In this document: piece after piece, positions 1-7,670 of the stretch
Layout of the letters: each line of letters begins with the position of its first letter
How positions within the stretch are numbered: the first letter of the stretch is position 1
From: Hymenobacter oligotrophus
GTDB taxonomy: Bacteria; Bacteroidota; Bacteroidia; Cytophagales; Hymenobacteraceae
Assembly: GCF_003574965.1 (NCBI RefSeq)
Contig: NZ_CP032317.1
Location: 3,038,001 to 3,102,000 of the forward strand
Length of the DNA: 64,000 nucleotides
Reading direction: 5' to 3'
Program-made: the position numbers and the translations under genes
Notes under the pieces: generated by a model
Seen by the model: only the letters and a program-made list of their open reading frames with translations
The model's database searches: none
Told to the model about the DNA's origin: nothing

Positions 1-1437
1 CTGCACGTTATCCTTGTACTCCCACTCGCGGGCGGCCATTACGTTTTTCAGGTACGACTCGCGCGAAATCGTGAGGGCCGAGTAGTCCTTCCATTTGTCG
101 GGGTAGCCGATTTTCACCGTGAAGGAGTTCAACTTCTTTTGGGCTTCCTGCTTGGTAGCGGGGCTCATCCACTCGAGCTGCTGAATGTGCTCGGCCATGG
201 CCTCCTTAATGTGGCCCACCATCTCCAAGGCCTTCTGCTTGGTTTCGGGCGTGAAAGCGCGGTCGACGTACAGCTGGCCGAACGCCTCGCCCAGCGAAGC
301 ATCCGTGGAGCGCAGCATGCGCTTCCAGCGGGGTTGCTGCTGCTTGGCACCCGTGAGCACCTGCTGGAAGCGGAACGACTCATCCACATACGCTTTGGGC
401 AGCGCCGAAGCCATGCTCGAAGTGAGGTGCCAGCGCAGGTAGGTTTTCCAGTCGCTGAGCGGTTCGGCTTTCATGGCGGCGCTGGCGTCCTTAAAGAAGT
501 CGGGCTGACCCACGATTACTTCCTTAGCCGCACCTAGGCCCACTTGCTGCAGCACCGCCGGAATAGCCAGGTTGCCGAACTGCTTATCGGCTTCGGCCAC
601 CGTCATTTTGTTGTAGTTGGCGTACGGGTCGCGCAGGGCTACGCGGTCCTTCGAAGCCTTGGCCAGGCGCGTCTCAAGGCGCATCACCGTTTCGGCGTTC
701 TTCTTGGCCGTGGCCTCGTTGTCGCCGAGCAGCTTAAAGGTGTTTACCAAATAGGTAGTGTACGCCGAGCGAATGCCCTTGGAGCGCGCATCGTCTTTGA
801 GGTAGTAGTCGCGGTCGGGCAACGTGAGGCCGCCTTGCGAGAGGTACACCGCGTACTGGGTGCTGTTCTTGCGGTCTTGGTTTACGCCTAGGCCAAATAC
901 CGAGCGCGTTTGCAGCATTTGCTGACGCGCCAACGAGGTTTGCAGGCCCTTCAGGTCTTTGATGCTGCCAATGCGGGCGAGTTCGGGCTGCAGGTACTTC
1001 AGGCCGGCCGCCTCGATGGCCGCGGTGTCCATGGCCGAGGCGTAGAAGTCGCCCACCTTCTGCAGGTTCGTGCCCTTCTGCGCCCCCTTGTTGGCCGCTG
1101 CTTCTTCCAAGATCTGCCGCATCAGGGCCTGGTTCTTATCGATGAGCGTATTCCAGGAGCCCCACGAGGTTTCGGCGGCCGGAATGGGCGTGTTCTTCAG
1201 CCAAGTGCCCGAGGCGTACTGGAAGAAGTTGTCGCAAGGCGATACTGATTTGTCGATGGTGGCAACATCGAGGCCTACGCCGGGTACGCTGGGCTGCTCG
1301 GTGGTAGTAGCGGTGGCAGTAGCCGCAGTGGGGGCAGCGGTAGCCGCCGTTTGCGTGGTGCTGCTCGAGGAGGCGCAACCACCTAGGAAGCTGGCCAGCG
1401 CGCCGGCAGCCAGCAGCAGGTACTTGTTGTGTGTCAT
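1..1437 (-). CDS. M13 family metallopeptidase (neprilysin/PepO type), C-terminus outside window
   Basis: This is the N-terminal 479 codons of a zinc endopeptidase of family M13; the reading frame stays open to the window edge. The ATG at 1437 opens a lipoprotein signal peptide (hydrophobic stretch ending in FLGGC), then a Thr/Ala-rich linker and the M13 N-terminal helical domain (VSPCDNFFQYASGTW, then NQALMRQILEEAA). It is collinear with the complete paralogue just upstream at 1631-3754, and the two are probably a tandem duplication. The zinc motif HExxH lies beyond the window, so catalytic competence cannot be judged here. M13 enzymes cleave short peptides; an envelope location is inferred from the lipobox. 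Confidence 0.9.
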   Translation of the reverse strand, partial: MTHNKYLLLAAGALASFLGGCASSSSTTQTAATAAPTAATATATTTEQPSVPGVGLDVATIDKSVSPCDNFFQYASGTWLKNTPIPAAETSWGSWNTLIDKNQALMRQILEEAAANKGAQKGTNLQKVGDFYASAMDTAAIEAAGLKYLQPELARIGSIKDLKGLQTSLARQQMLQTRSVFGLGVNQDRKNSTQYAVYLSQGGLTLPDRDYYLKDDARSKGIRSAYTTYLVNTFKLLGDNEATAKKNAETVMRLETRLAKASKDRVALRDPYANYNKMTVAEADKQFGNLAIPAVLQQVGLGAAKEVIVGQPDFFKDASAAMKAEPLSDWKTYLRWHLTSSMASALPKAYVDESFRFQQVLTGAKQQQPRWKRMLRSTDASLGEAFGQLYVDRAFTPETKQKALEMVGHIKEAMAEHIQQLEWMSPATKQEAQKKLNSFTVKIGYPDKWKDYSALTISRESYLKNVMAAREWEYKDNVQ

Positions 1438-1569
1438 GCGTGGGATGGTAATGACAACAGTGAACGAACGGGGAAAAGCGCGGAGCTTCCGATGGGGTAA
1501 AGTCCCGCGCTTCTAAGTTCGGTATTAATGCCGGGTTTTGTAGCACAGCTTGGCAACAAGCGCGGCACT

Positions 1570-1604
1570 AAAAAAGCAGCTTGGCATTACCAAGCTGCTT
1601 TTTT
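1570..1604. terminator. Intrinsic terminator between the two M13 genes
   Basis: Inverted repeat with 15-bp arms (1570-1584 and 1590-1604) and a 5-nt loop. The arms begin with A6 and end with T6, so it can work on either strand. It follows the stop of the 1631-3754 gene on the minus strand and precedes the start of the next M13 gene, suggesting the two peptidases are transcribed separately. Confidence 0.8.
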
Positions 1605-1630
1605 TGCGTATTTATCAACAAGCAAGCGGC

Positions 1631-3754
1631 TTACCAGATTTTGGCCCGGTCGGCTTGGGCGCGTACCATCTTTTGGCCTTCTTGGCAGCCAAAAGCCTCG
1701 TAGAACTGCGGCATGTTCATCAGCGGCCCGATGGTGCGGTATTGGCCCGGCGAGTGCGGATCGGTGAGGATTTGCTGACGCAGGGCTTCGGCCCGAATGT
1801 TGGTGCGGCGCAGCTGCGCCCAGGCCAGGAAGAAACGCTGCTCGGGCGTAAAGCCGTCGATTTTGGGGCGCGGGTTGCTGCCGTATTTCTGCTGCAATTG
1901 CTTCTGCAGGGCCCCGTACACTACGGTTAGGCCGGCAAAGTCGGCGAGGTTTTCGCCCATCGTCAGCTTGCCGTTTACGTGCACCGAGTCGAGCGGCGAG
2001 AAGGCGTCGTACTGGCGGCCTACCACAGCGGCGCGCTTGGTAAACTCGTCGGCGTCTTCCTTGGTCCACCAGTCGCGCAGGTTGCCTTGCGAGTCGTACT
2101 GGCGGCCTTGGTCGTCGAAGCCGTGGGTGATTTCGTGGCCGATTACGCCCCCAATGGCGCCGTAATTCACGGCGTCATCGGCTTCGGGGTCGAAGAAGGG
2201 CGGTTGCAGGTACCCAGCCGGAAACACAATCTCGTTCATGGGCGGATTGTAGTAGGCGTTTACGGTGGGCGGCGTCATGCCCCACTCGTTGCGGTCGATG
2301 GGCTTGCCGAGCTTCTGTGCATTGTCTTTGTATTCCCACTCGCGGGCGGCCAGCACGTTCTTCAGGTACGACTCGCGCGAGATGGTAAGGGCCGAGTAGT
2401 CCTTCCACACGTCGGGGTAGCCAATTTTCACGCGCAGCGCGTTCAGCTTTTTCAGGGCTTCCTGCTTGGTTGGTTCGCTCATCCAAGTGTTCGAGCGAAT
2501 GTGGTCGGCCATCGACGCTTTGATGTTGTTTACCATCTCCAGCGCTTTGGCTTTGGCCTGCGGCGAGAAAGCCTTGGCTACGTACAGCTCGCCAAAAGCC
2601 TCGCCCAGGGTGGCATCCGTCGAGGCCAGCATGCGCTTCCAGCGCACCGTTTGGGTTTTGGCCCCGCCCAGCACCTGCGAAAAGCGGAACGTCTCGTCGG
2701 TGTAGGCTTTGGGCAGCGCGCCGGCCACCGAGCGCACCAGGTGCCAGCGCAAGTAAGTCTTCTGATCACCTAGGGGCTCGGCCTTGAGCGTGGCGTTTAG
2801 CTCGTCGAAGAAAGCCGGCTGGCCTACGTTTACCTCTTTGGCGGCGCTGAGCTGCAACTCCGAGAGCAGGCGCGGTAAATCGAGGTTGGGGTAGCGCTTG
2901 GCCGCGGCGGCCACCGTCATTTTGTTGTAATTGGCCTCGGGGTTGCGCAGCTCCACGCGGGTACGCGAGGCTTTGGCCAGGCGCGTTTCGATGCGCTCTA
3001 CCGCGGTGGCGTTCTGGGCGGCCGTGGCTTCGTTGTCGCCGAGCAGCTTAAACATGTTGCGCAAGTAGGTGCGGTACGCCTCCCGGATGTTCTTGGAGCG
3101 CGCATCGTCTTTGAGGTAGTAGTCGCGGTCGGGCAGCGTGAGGCCGCCCTGGTTCATGCCCACGATGTACTGCGTCGAGTTCTTGTCGTCGATTTCGACG
3201 CCGGCGCGGAAGTAGCTGCCCACCTGCAACATCTTCTGCCGGGCCATGGCCGATTGCAGGCCTTTCAGGTCTTTGATGCTGCCAATGCGGGCGAGTTCGG
3301 GCTGCAGGTACTTCAGGCCGGCCGCTTCGATGGCCGCGGTGTCCATGGCCGAGGCGTAGAAGTCGCCCACCTTCTGCAGGTTCGTGCCCTTTGCAGCGCT
3401 CTTGTTGCCCGCTGCTTCCTCCAAAATTTGCCGCATCAGGGCCTGGTTGCGGTCTTGCAGCAGGTTGCGCGGGCCCCAGCTCGAGGCGTACGACGGGATG
3501 GGGTTGTTCTTCAGCCACACGCCGCCCGAGTACTGAAAGAAGTCTTCGCACGGCGACACCGAGTTGTCGATATCGGCGGGGTTGATGCTGCGCCCTTTGA
3601 TTTCGGGCTCGGTGCTGGCGGAGGCCGTGGCGGCGTTGGGAGCGGCCGGGGCCGAAGCCGAGGCGGTGCCGGCCGTGTTGCTGGCGGCGCAGCCCGCCAA
3701 AGCCAGCACCGAGGCAACGGCCGCGGCGCGCGTTAGGGTAGGCAAATGTTTCAT
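1631..3754 (-). CDS. M13 family metallopeptidase (neprilysin/PepO type), complete
   Basis: A 707-residue zinc endopeptidase, about the normal family length. The chosen ATG at 3754 gives a lipoprotein signal peptide (MKHLPTLTRAAAVASVLALA, then GCAAS); an in-frame extension to 3868 would put unrelated sequence before it. An Ala-rich linker leads into the M13 N-terminal domain and the C-terminal catalytic domain, which has the zinc motif HEITH followed by GFDDQGRQYD, and the third ligand region GENLADFAGL. The protein ends in DRAKIW, the usual aromatic M13 C-terminus. Its neighbour at 1-1437 is a paralogue with a nearly identical 137-bp patch. Role: extracytoplasmic peptide turnover (inferred). 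Confidence 0.95.
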   Translation of the reverse strand: MKHLPTLTRAAAVASVLALAGCAASNTAGTASASAPAAPNAATASASTEPEIKGRSINPADIDNSVSPCEDFFQYSGGVWLKNNPIPSYASSWGPRNLLQDRNQALMRQILEEAAGNKSAAKGTNLQKVGDFYASAMDTAAIEAAGLKYLQPELARIGSIKDLKGLQSAMARQKMLQVGSYFRAGVEIDDKNSTQYIVGMNQGGLTLPDRDYYLKDDARSKNIREAYRTYLRNMFKLLGDNEATAAQNATAVERIETRLAKASRTRVELRNPEANYNKMTVAAAAKRYPNLDLPRLLSELQLSAAKEVNVGQPAFFDELNATLKAEPLGDQKTYLRWHLVRSVAGALPKAYTDETFRFSQVLGGAKTQTVRWKRMLASTDATLGEAFGELYVAKAFSPQAKAKALEMVNNIKASMADHIRSNTWMSEPTKQEALKKLNALRVKIGYPDVWKDYSALTISRESYLKNVLAAREWEYKDNAQKLGKPIDRNEWGMTPPTVNAYYNPPMNEIVFPAGYLQPPFFDPEADDAVNYGAIGGVIGHEITHGFDDQGRQYDSQGNLRDWWTKEDADEFTKRAAVVGRQYDAFSPLDSVHVNGKLTMGENLADFAGLTVVYGALQKQLQQKYGSNPRPKIDGFTPEQRFFLAWAQLRRTNIRAEALRQQILTDPHSPGQYRTIGPLMNMPQFYEAFGCQEGQKMVRAQADRAKIW

Positions 3755-3931
3755 GAGTAGCAGTGCAAAAAGGAAGGCGCCCCAAAGGGTGGGGCAAAGA
3801 CTTGCGTTGCCCAATTTAGGCTGCACGCGGTTACCCAACCAGCGCTGGTTGGCCCTACTTGCGCCCACGCCACCTAGGGCCGCGCGGCGAGTGCGTAACT
3901 TGCGGCCTTCATCTGCTTATCTGTTGACGTT

Positions 3932-4387
3932 GTGCGCACGCTCCGGTTTCTCTGCTTCGCTTTTGTTATTGCCCTAGGTGCTGCCCCGGCCGCCCAGGCC
4001 CAAGCCCCGGCGCCTGCTGCCCCGGCCACCGCCAACGGCCCCGAACAGGAGTTTCTGACCGCAGCCGATGCAGCAGCCGGCCTGATGAAGCGCCTCATGG
4101 CCCAGCCCGCCACCGCGGCGGTCGAGGCTCCGTTGCAGCGCGAATGCACCGCCCTTTGCCAACGCGCCAAAGCCCAGCGCATTACGCCCGCCTACACCCA
4201 GTGGCTGCGCAGCCTACGCAAGGAAGAACTGCGCACCGCCGTGCAGCACCTGCAGGCCAGTGCCTTTGTGCAGTACCTAGGCAAGCTGCAAACCGCGCCC
4301 GAGTTTGAGGCCCGCTACAAACGCAGCCCCGTAGCCGCCGACATGATGCTGCAAATTTTGAACGCATTTGATATCGAGCGGTATTAG
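3932..4387 (+). CDS. Small secreted protein of unknown function
   Basis: A 151-residue protein read from a GTG at 3932. No upstream ATG is in frame, and this start gives a good signal peptide (MRTLRFLCFAFVIALGAAP, then AAQAQA cleavage region). The mature part is helical, with two cysteines about 4 residues apart (RECTALCQRAK), and ends at FDIERY. It is divergent from the M13 gene across a 177-bp gap. I do not recognise the family. Codon use and base composition match the neighbours, so it is probably a real resident gene. The GTG start is the least certain point. Confidence 0.65.
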   Translation: MRTLRFLCFAFVIALGAAPAAQAQAPAPAAPATANGPEQEFLTAADAAAGLMKRLMAQPATAAVEAPLQRECTALCQRAKAQRITPAYTQWLRSLRKEELRTAVQHLQASAFVQYLGKLQTAPEFEARYKRSPVAADMMLQILNAFDIERY

Positions 4388-4449
4388 CGCGCTGTAGCGC
4401 GGAGTTCAGTCCGCGTTTGCCAGAACAACAGCCCCGAAACCACTTCCGC

Positions 4450-4582
4450 GTCATCCTGAGGCGCCAGCCGAAGGACCTTGTTGTAACCTCACCCCCCGCC
4501 CCCCTCTCCGGAAGAGAGGGGGAGCGGTTCGTATCCGGCGTCAGCACGCGGGATAAGGTCCTTCGCTTAAGCTCAGGATGAC
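4450..4582. repeat. Composite long inverted repeat, copy 1
   Basis: The outer arms are GTCATCCTGAG (4450-4460) and its complement (4572-4582). The next layer is GAAGGACCTT (4470-4479) against AAGGTCCTTC (4555-4564). In the centre lies a pyrimidine-rich CCCCCTCTCC block facing a GAGAGGGGG block. The same three-layer arrangement recurs at 14821-14954 and, as a right half only, at 4677-4752. It is a dispersed palindromic repeat with no coding capacity. Confidence 0.75.
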
Positions 4583-4676
4583 AAAACCTTCGGGCATCAG
4601 CACGGAAGATGTCTCGACAAGCTCGACATGACCGTTCTGGGGCTGGGTAGGACCGGTGTTCCCTAGGTCGTCAGGC

Positions 4677-4752
4677 TCCCCCTCTCTTCGGGAGAGGGGG
4701 CCGGGGGGTGAGGTCTCGATAAGGTCCTTCGGCCAGCGCCTCAGGATGATAG
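4677..4752. repeat. Partial copy of the composite inverted repeat
   Basis: This contains the central CCCCCTCTC/GAGAGGGGG hairpin, then AAGGTCCTTC and CTCAGGATGA, which match the right half of the 4450-4582 element. The left outer arm is replaced by unrelated sequence. Confidence 0.65.
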
Positions 4753-4795
4753 GATAAACAACGACGCCTTTGCAGCCATTGCCTTATCAAAAGCT

Positions 4796-5872
4796 CTACC
4801 GCCGGCGGGGCTTGGCGCGCACGTACTGGTTGGGCCATTCCACCTCGGCACCTAGCTCCTCGGCGGCGTGCAGCGGGAAGTACGGGTCGCGCAGCAGCTC
4901 GCGGCCCAGCAGCACCAAATCGGCTTGGCCGGTGGCTACAATTTGCTCGGCGTCGGCGGCGGAGGTAATGAGGCCCACGGCTCCGGTAGCAATGCTGGCC
5001 TCGCGCCGAATGCGCTCGGCAAACGGCACTTGGTAGTTGGGGCCCACCGGAATAGAGGCGGCAGGCACGTTGCCGCCCGTGGAGCAGTCAACCAAATCCA
5101 CGCCTTTGGTTTTGAGCACCTGAGCCAGGGCCACCGAGTCGTCGGCGGTCCAGCCGCCCTCGGTCCAGTCGGTAGCAGAAATGCGCACCAGCAACGGGTA
5201 ATCGGCGGGCAACAGCTGGCGTGTGCTTTCCACCACTTCTACCAGCAGCCGAATCCGGTTCTCGAACGAGCCGCCGTAAGCATCGGTGCGCTGGTTGCTG
5301 AGCGGCGACAAAAACTCGTGGAACAAGTACCCGTGGGCGGCGTGCAACTCAATTACCCGAAAGCCAGCCTCCAGGGCCCGCAGCGTGGCAGCCCGAAAAT
5401 CGGCTTTCACTTTCTCGATGCCGCCTAGGTCGAGTTCGAGGGGCGCAGGCTCTTCGGCGCCAAAGGGCACCGGGCTGGGCGCTACCGCAGGCCAGCCGCC
5501 CTGGCTTTCGGCCACCACCGTGCCGCCTTTCCAGGGGCTGCTGTGGCTGGCTTTGCGCCCGGCGTGGGCCAGCTGAATGCCGGGCACGGCGCCGTGGGCC
5601 TCCATGAATGCCGTGAGGCGCTGCAAGCCGGGCACGTGCTCGTCGTGCCAAATGCCCAAGTCGTCGGGGGTGATGCGGCCCTCCGGCGATACGGCCGTCG
5701 CTTCTATAATAATGAGGCCGGCGCCGCCCACCGCCCGGCTGCCCAGGTGCACCAGGTGCCAATCGTTGCTGAAGCCGTTGGTGCTGCTGTACTGGCACAT
5801 CGGCGACACCGCAATGCGGTTTTTCAGGGTGAGGCCGCGCAACGTAAGCGGCGAAAACAGGGCTACCGTCAT
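4796..5872 (-). CDS. NADH:flavin oxidoreductase, Old Yellow Enzyme family (YqjM-like)
   Basis: A 358-residue TIM-barrel FMN enzyme that reduces activated C=C bonds using NAD(P)H. The start MTVALFSPLTLRGLTLKNRI at the ATG 5872 fits the family; a TTG three codons upstream is possible. Family features are visible in order: the FMN region SPMCQYSS with the Cys typical of the thermophilic-like YqjM class, the IQLAHAGRKAS segment, the substrate-binding HAAHGYL pair, the barrel strand GSFENRIR, and the C-terminal FMN phosphate region DLVLLGRELLRDPYFP. The C-terminus ends in ...RAKPRRR. The true substrate is unknown; these enzymes often serve in detoxifying unsaturated carbonyls. Confidence 0.95.
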   Translation of the reverse strand: MTVALFSPLTLRGLTLKNRIAVSPMCQYSSTNGFSNDWHLVHLGSRAVGGAGLIIIEATAVSPEGRITPDDLGIWHDEHVPGLQRLTAFMEAHGAVPGIQLAHAGRKASHSSPWKGGTVVAESQGGWPAVAPSPVPFGAEEPAPLELDLGGIEKVKADFRAATLRALEAGFRVIELHAAHGYLFHEFLSPLSNQRTDAYGGSFENRIRLLVEVVESTRQLLPADYPLLVRISATDWTEGGWTADDSVALAQVLKTKGVDLVDCSTGGNVPAASIPVGPNYQVPFAERIRREASIATGAVGLITSAADAEQIVATGQADLVLLGRELLRDPYFPLHAAEELGAEVEWPNQYVRAKPRRR

Positions 5873-5947
5873 ACTAATCAACCATGGTGAAAGCGGGTAC
5901 AGGCTGCATAAACCACCCGCTGCCCGGGTTGGTTGCGGCGCGGGGCC

Positions 5948-6379
5948 CTAGGTGCGTGGGGCAGGCTGGCAGCCGAGCAGCCACGCCACGGCATCGGCCT
6001 CGTCGGTAAAGCGTTCGGCCATAAAGGGTTTGTCCTCGAAAAAATGGGCGGGCGGAAAGTTTTCGCCCGAGGCAGCATCGCGCAGGTGCAGCGGCGCCAC
6101 CAGGTAGGCCAGGTACGAGCGTTGCCCGCTTAGGCGCAGCGGCAACTGCGGGGTAAACCGGTCGAGCATCCAGTGCATCACCTCCTTGTCGGTATCGATG
6201 CGCCGGCGGGCATCGAGCAGCCAATACGGGCACTGGTGGGCCGCGGCCAGCTCAAGCATATCGAGGTAGCCTTGCTGAAGCTCGGGCAGGCTGGCCTGGC
6301 GCAGCCACCGGCCCACCACCAAGTGCAGATCGGGGCGGTAGGCAAGGTCCAGAAAACTGCGCGTTGTGGGCGAAATCAT
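5948..6379 (-). CDS. Small conserved protein, paralogue 1 of a three-member family in this window
   Basis: 143 residues, soluble, no signal peptide. It shares a layout with the proteins at 28468-28908 and 57596-58015: a start followed by LxLxYRPDLxL, a Trp-Arg pair (GRWLRQ), a Glu/Gly stretch, YWLLDARR, then SYLAYLVAPLHL and a C-terminal acidic helix ending in AVAWLL. The alternating strand/helix pattern and the central L-x-D-x-R resemble SpoIIAA/STAS-like folds, but that is inference and I cannot name a Pfam family. The stop codon lies within a CCTAGG site. It shares a short divergent gap with the pirin gene at 6537. Confidence 0.75.
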   Translation of the reverse strand: MISPTTRSFLDLAYRPDLHLVVGRWLRQASLPELQQGYLDMLELAAAHQCPYWLLDARRRIDTDKEVMHWMLDRFTPQLPLRLSGQRSYLAYLVAPLHLRDAASGENFPPAHFFEDKPFMAERFTDEADAVAWLLGCQPAPRT

Positions 6380-6536
6380 GGCAAAAGAAGGCGGCAGGTG
6401 GGCGGCAAAGGTAGGCAGCGCCCCCCGATGCCCCGCGCCGCCAAAACCCGAGCCGGCCGCCGGCTGTACTACCCCTTTGTTGGTTATCGGCGGCAGCCTA
6501 CCTAGGTTGCCCTTCCCTCCTCTACTTTACCTGGCC

Positions 6537-7391
6537 ATGCGCACCATTAAGCAGCAGCACCGCGCCCTGAGCGCCCCCATCAACGACCTGATTACCTACC
6601 GGGCCTTGCCCACGCAGTCGGTCGAGCACCTCGATCCGTTTCTGTTTCTGAACCACCACGGGCCGCAAACCTACGCGCCCCACAACCGCGGCTTGCCGTT
6701 TGGGCCGCACCCCCACCGTGGCTTCGAAACGGTGACGTTTATTCTGGAAGGCGACATCATGCACAAGGATACCGGCGGGCACGAAAGCGTGATTAACGCG
6801 GGCGGCATTCAGTGGATGACAGCGGGCTCGGGGCTGATTCACGCCGAGGTTTCGTCGGAGGAGTTCAAACGACAGGGCGGCCCGCTCGAAATTCTGCAGC
6901 TGTGGGTAAACCTGCCGGCCAAGCACAAAATGACGGCGCCGCGCTACATCGGCCTGCAAGCCCCCGACATTCCGCAGGCCAGGCTCGACGAAGGCCGCGT
7001 GAGGCTGCACGCCGTTTCGGGCGAGTGGGCCGGCACCGCTGGCGCTGTGCAGCCGCTGGCGCCCATTGCCTTGGCCTGGGCCGAGCTGCGCACCGGCGGT
7101 CAGCTAAACTTGCCCATTACGGCCGAGCACACCATTTTCTTTTACACCGTGCGCGGCAAGCTGCGCGTGAACGGGCACGAAACCGAAGCCCTGCGCCTCG
7201 TGGAGTTCAACCACGACGGCGACAAGCTGCAGCTGGAGGCGCTTACCGATGCCGTGGTGCTGTTGGGGCACGCCCAGCCTTTCCGCGAGCCTATTGTGGC
7301 CTACGGGCCATTTGTGATGAATACGCCGGAGGAAATTGAGCAAGCTTACCACGATTACCAGGCCGGTAAATTTGGACACTGGCGTGGCTAG
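6537..7391 (+). CDS. Pirin family protein
   Basis: A 284-residue bicupin. The ATG at 6537 (MRTIKQQHRALSAPINDLIT) fits pirin N-termini; an in-frame extension to 6366 is Pro/Ala-rich and overlaps the divergent gene, so it was rejected. The N-terminal cupin has the metal-binding pattern PHPHRGFETVTFILEG with two histidines, then H-K-D and a glutamate in IHAEVSSEE, as in pirins with quercetinase-like activity. The C-terminal pirin domain follows (ITAEHTIFFYTVRGKLRVNG). Pirins are cytoplasmic iron or redox-linked proteins; the actual substrate is unknown. A terminator hairpin follows at 7395-7434. Confidence 0.93.
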   Translation: MRTIKQQHRALSAPINDLITYRALPTQSVEHLDPFLFLNHHGPQTYAPHNRGLPFGPHPHRGFETVTFILEGDIMHKDTGGHESVINAGGIQWMTAGSGLIHAEVSSEEFKRQGGPLEILQLWVNLPAKHKMTAPRYIGLQAPDIPQARLDEGRVRLHAVSGEWAGTAGAVQPLAPIALAWAELRTGGQLNLPITAEHTIFFYTVRGKLRVNGHETEALRLVEFNHDGDKLQLEALTDAVVLLGHAQPFREPIVAYGPFVMNTPEEIEQAYHDYQAGKFGHWRG

Positions 7392-7394
7392 TTC

Positions 7395-7434
7395 CTAGGT
7401 GCTGCCGGGGTTATCCGGCCTTGGCAGCACCTAG
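7395..7434 (+). terminator. Terminator hairpin after the pirin gene
   Basis: Arms of 12 bp (7395-7406 and 7423-7434) beginning with CTAGGTGCTGCC, with a small inner CCGG pairing in the loop. There is no long T tract, so intrinsic termination is likely but not certain. Between it and the next gene (7435-7670) the DNA turns distinctly AT-rich and shows no other gene. Confidence 0.6.
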
Positions 7435-7670
7435 CCATAAGCCTACCTCACGCAAGGCTATGGCTGCAAGCCCATCAGTAGCCAATCTTAAGCTCAACTA
7501 TATGTAATTCAATATTATATACGGCTGATCAGAAGCTTTAAAACTTACAATTTTATCCTCCAAAGCTATTACCACAATCCCGGAATTATATAATAAACTT
7601 GTCAAACGGCTTGGTGCTTGCAGCAGAGGCCGCCCACAAGTTTGTACAACGTATACTTTTAGCGGGGTTG

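Larger units (their letters stand above)
4388..4795. other. Intergenic region made mostly of repeats
   Basis: About 400 bp between two convergent genes, with no credible gene. It holds a short hairpin at 4398-4415 (CGCGGA with TCCGCG, resembling the one at 35237-35283), a full long inverted repeat at 4450-4582 and a partial copy of the same repeat at 4677-4752. Confidence 0.7.
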
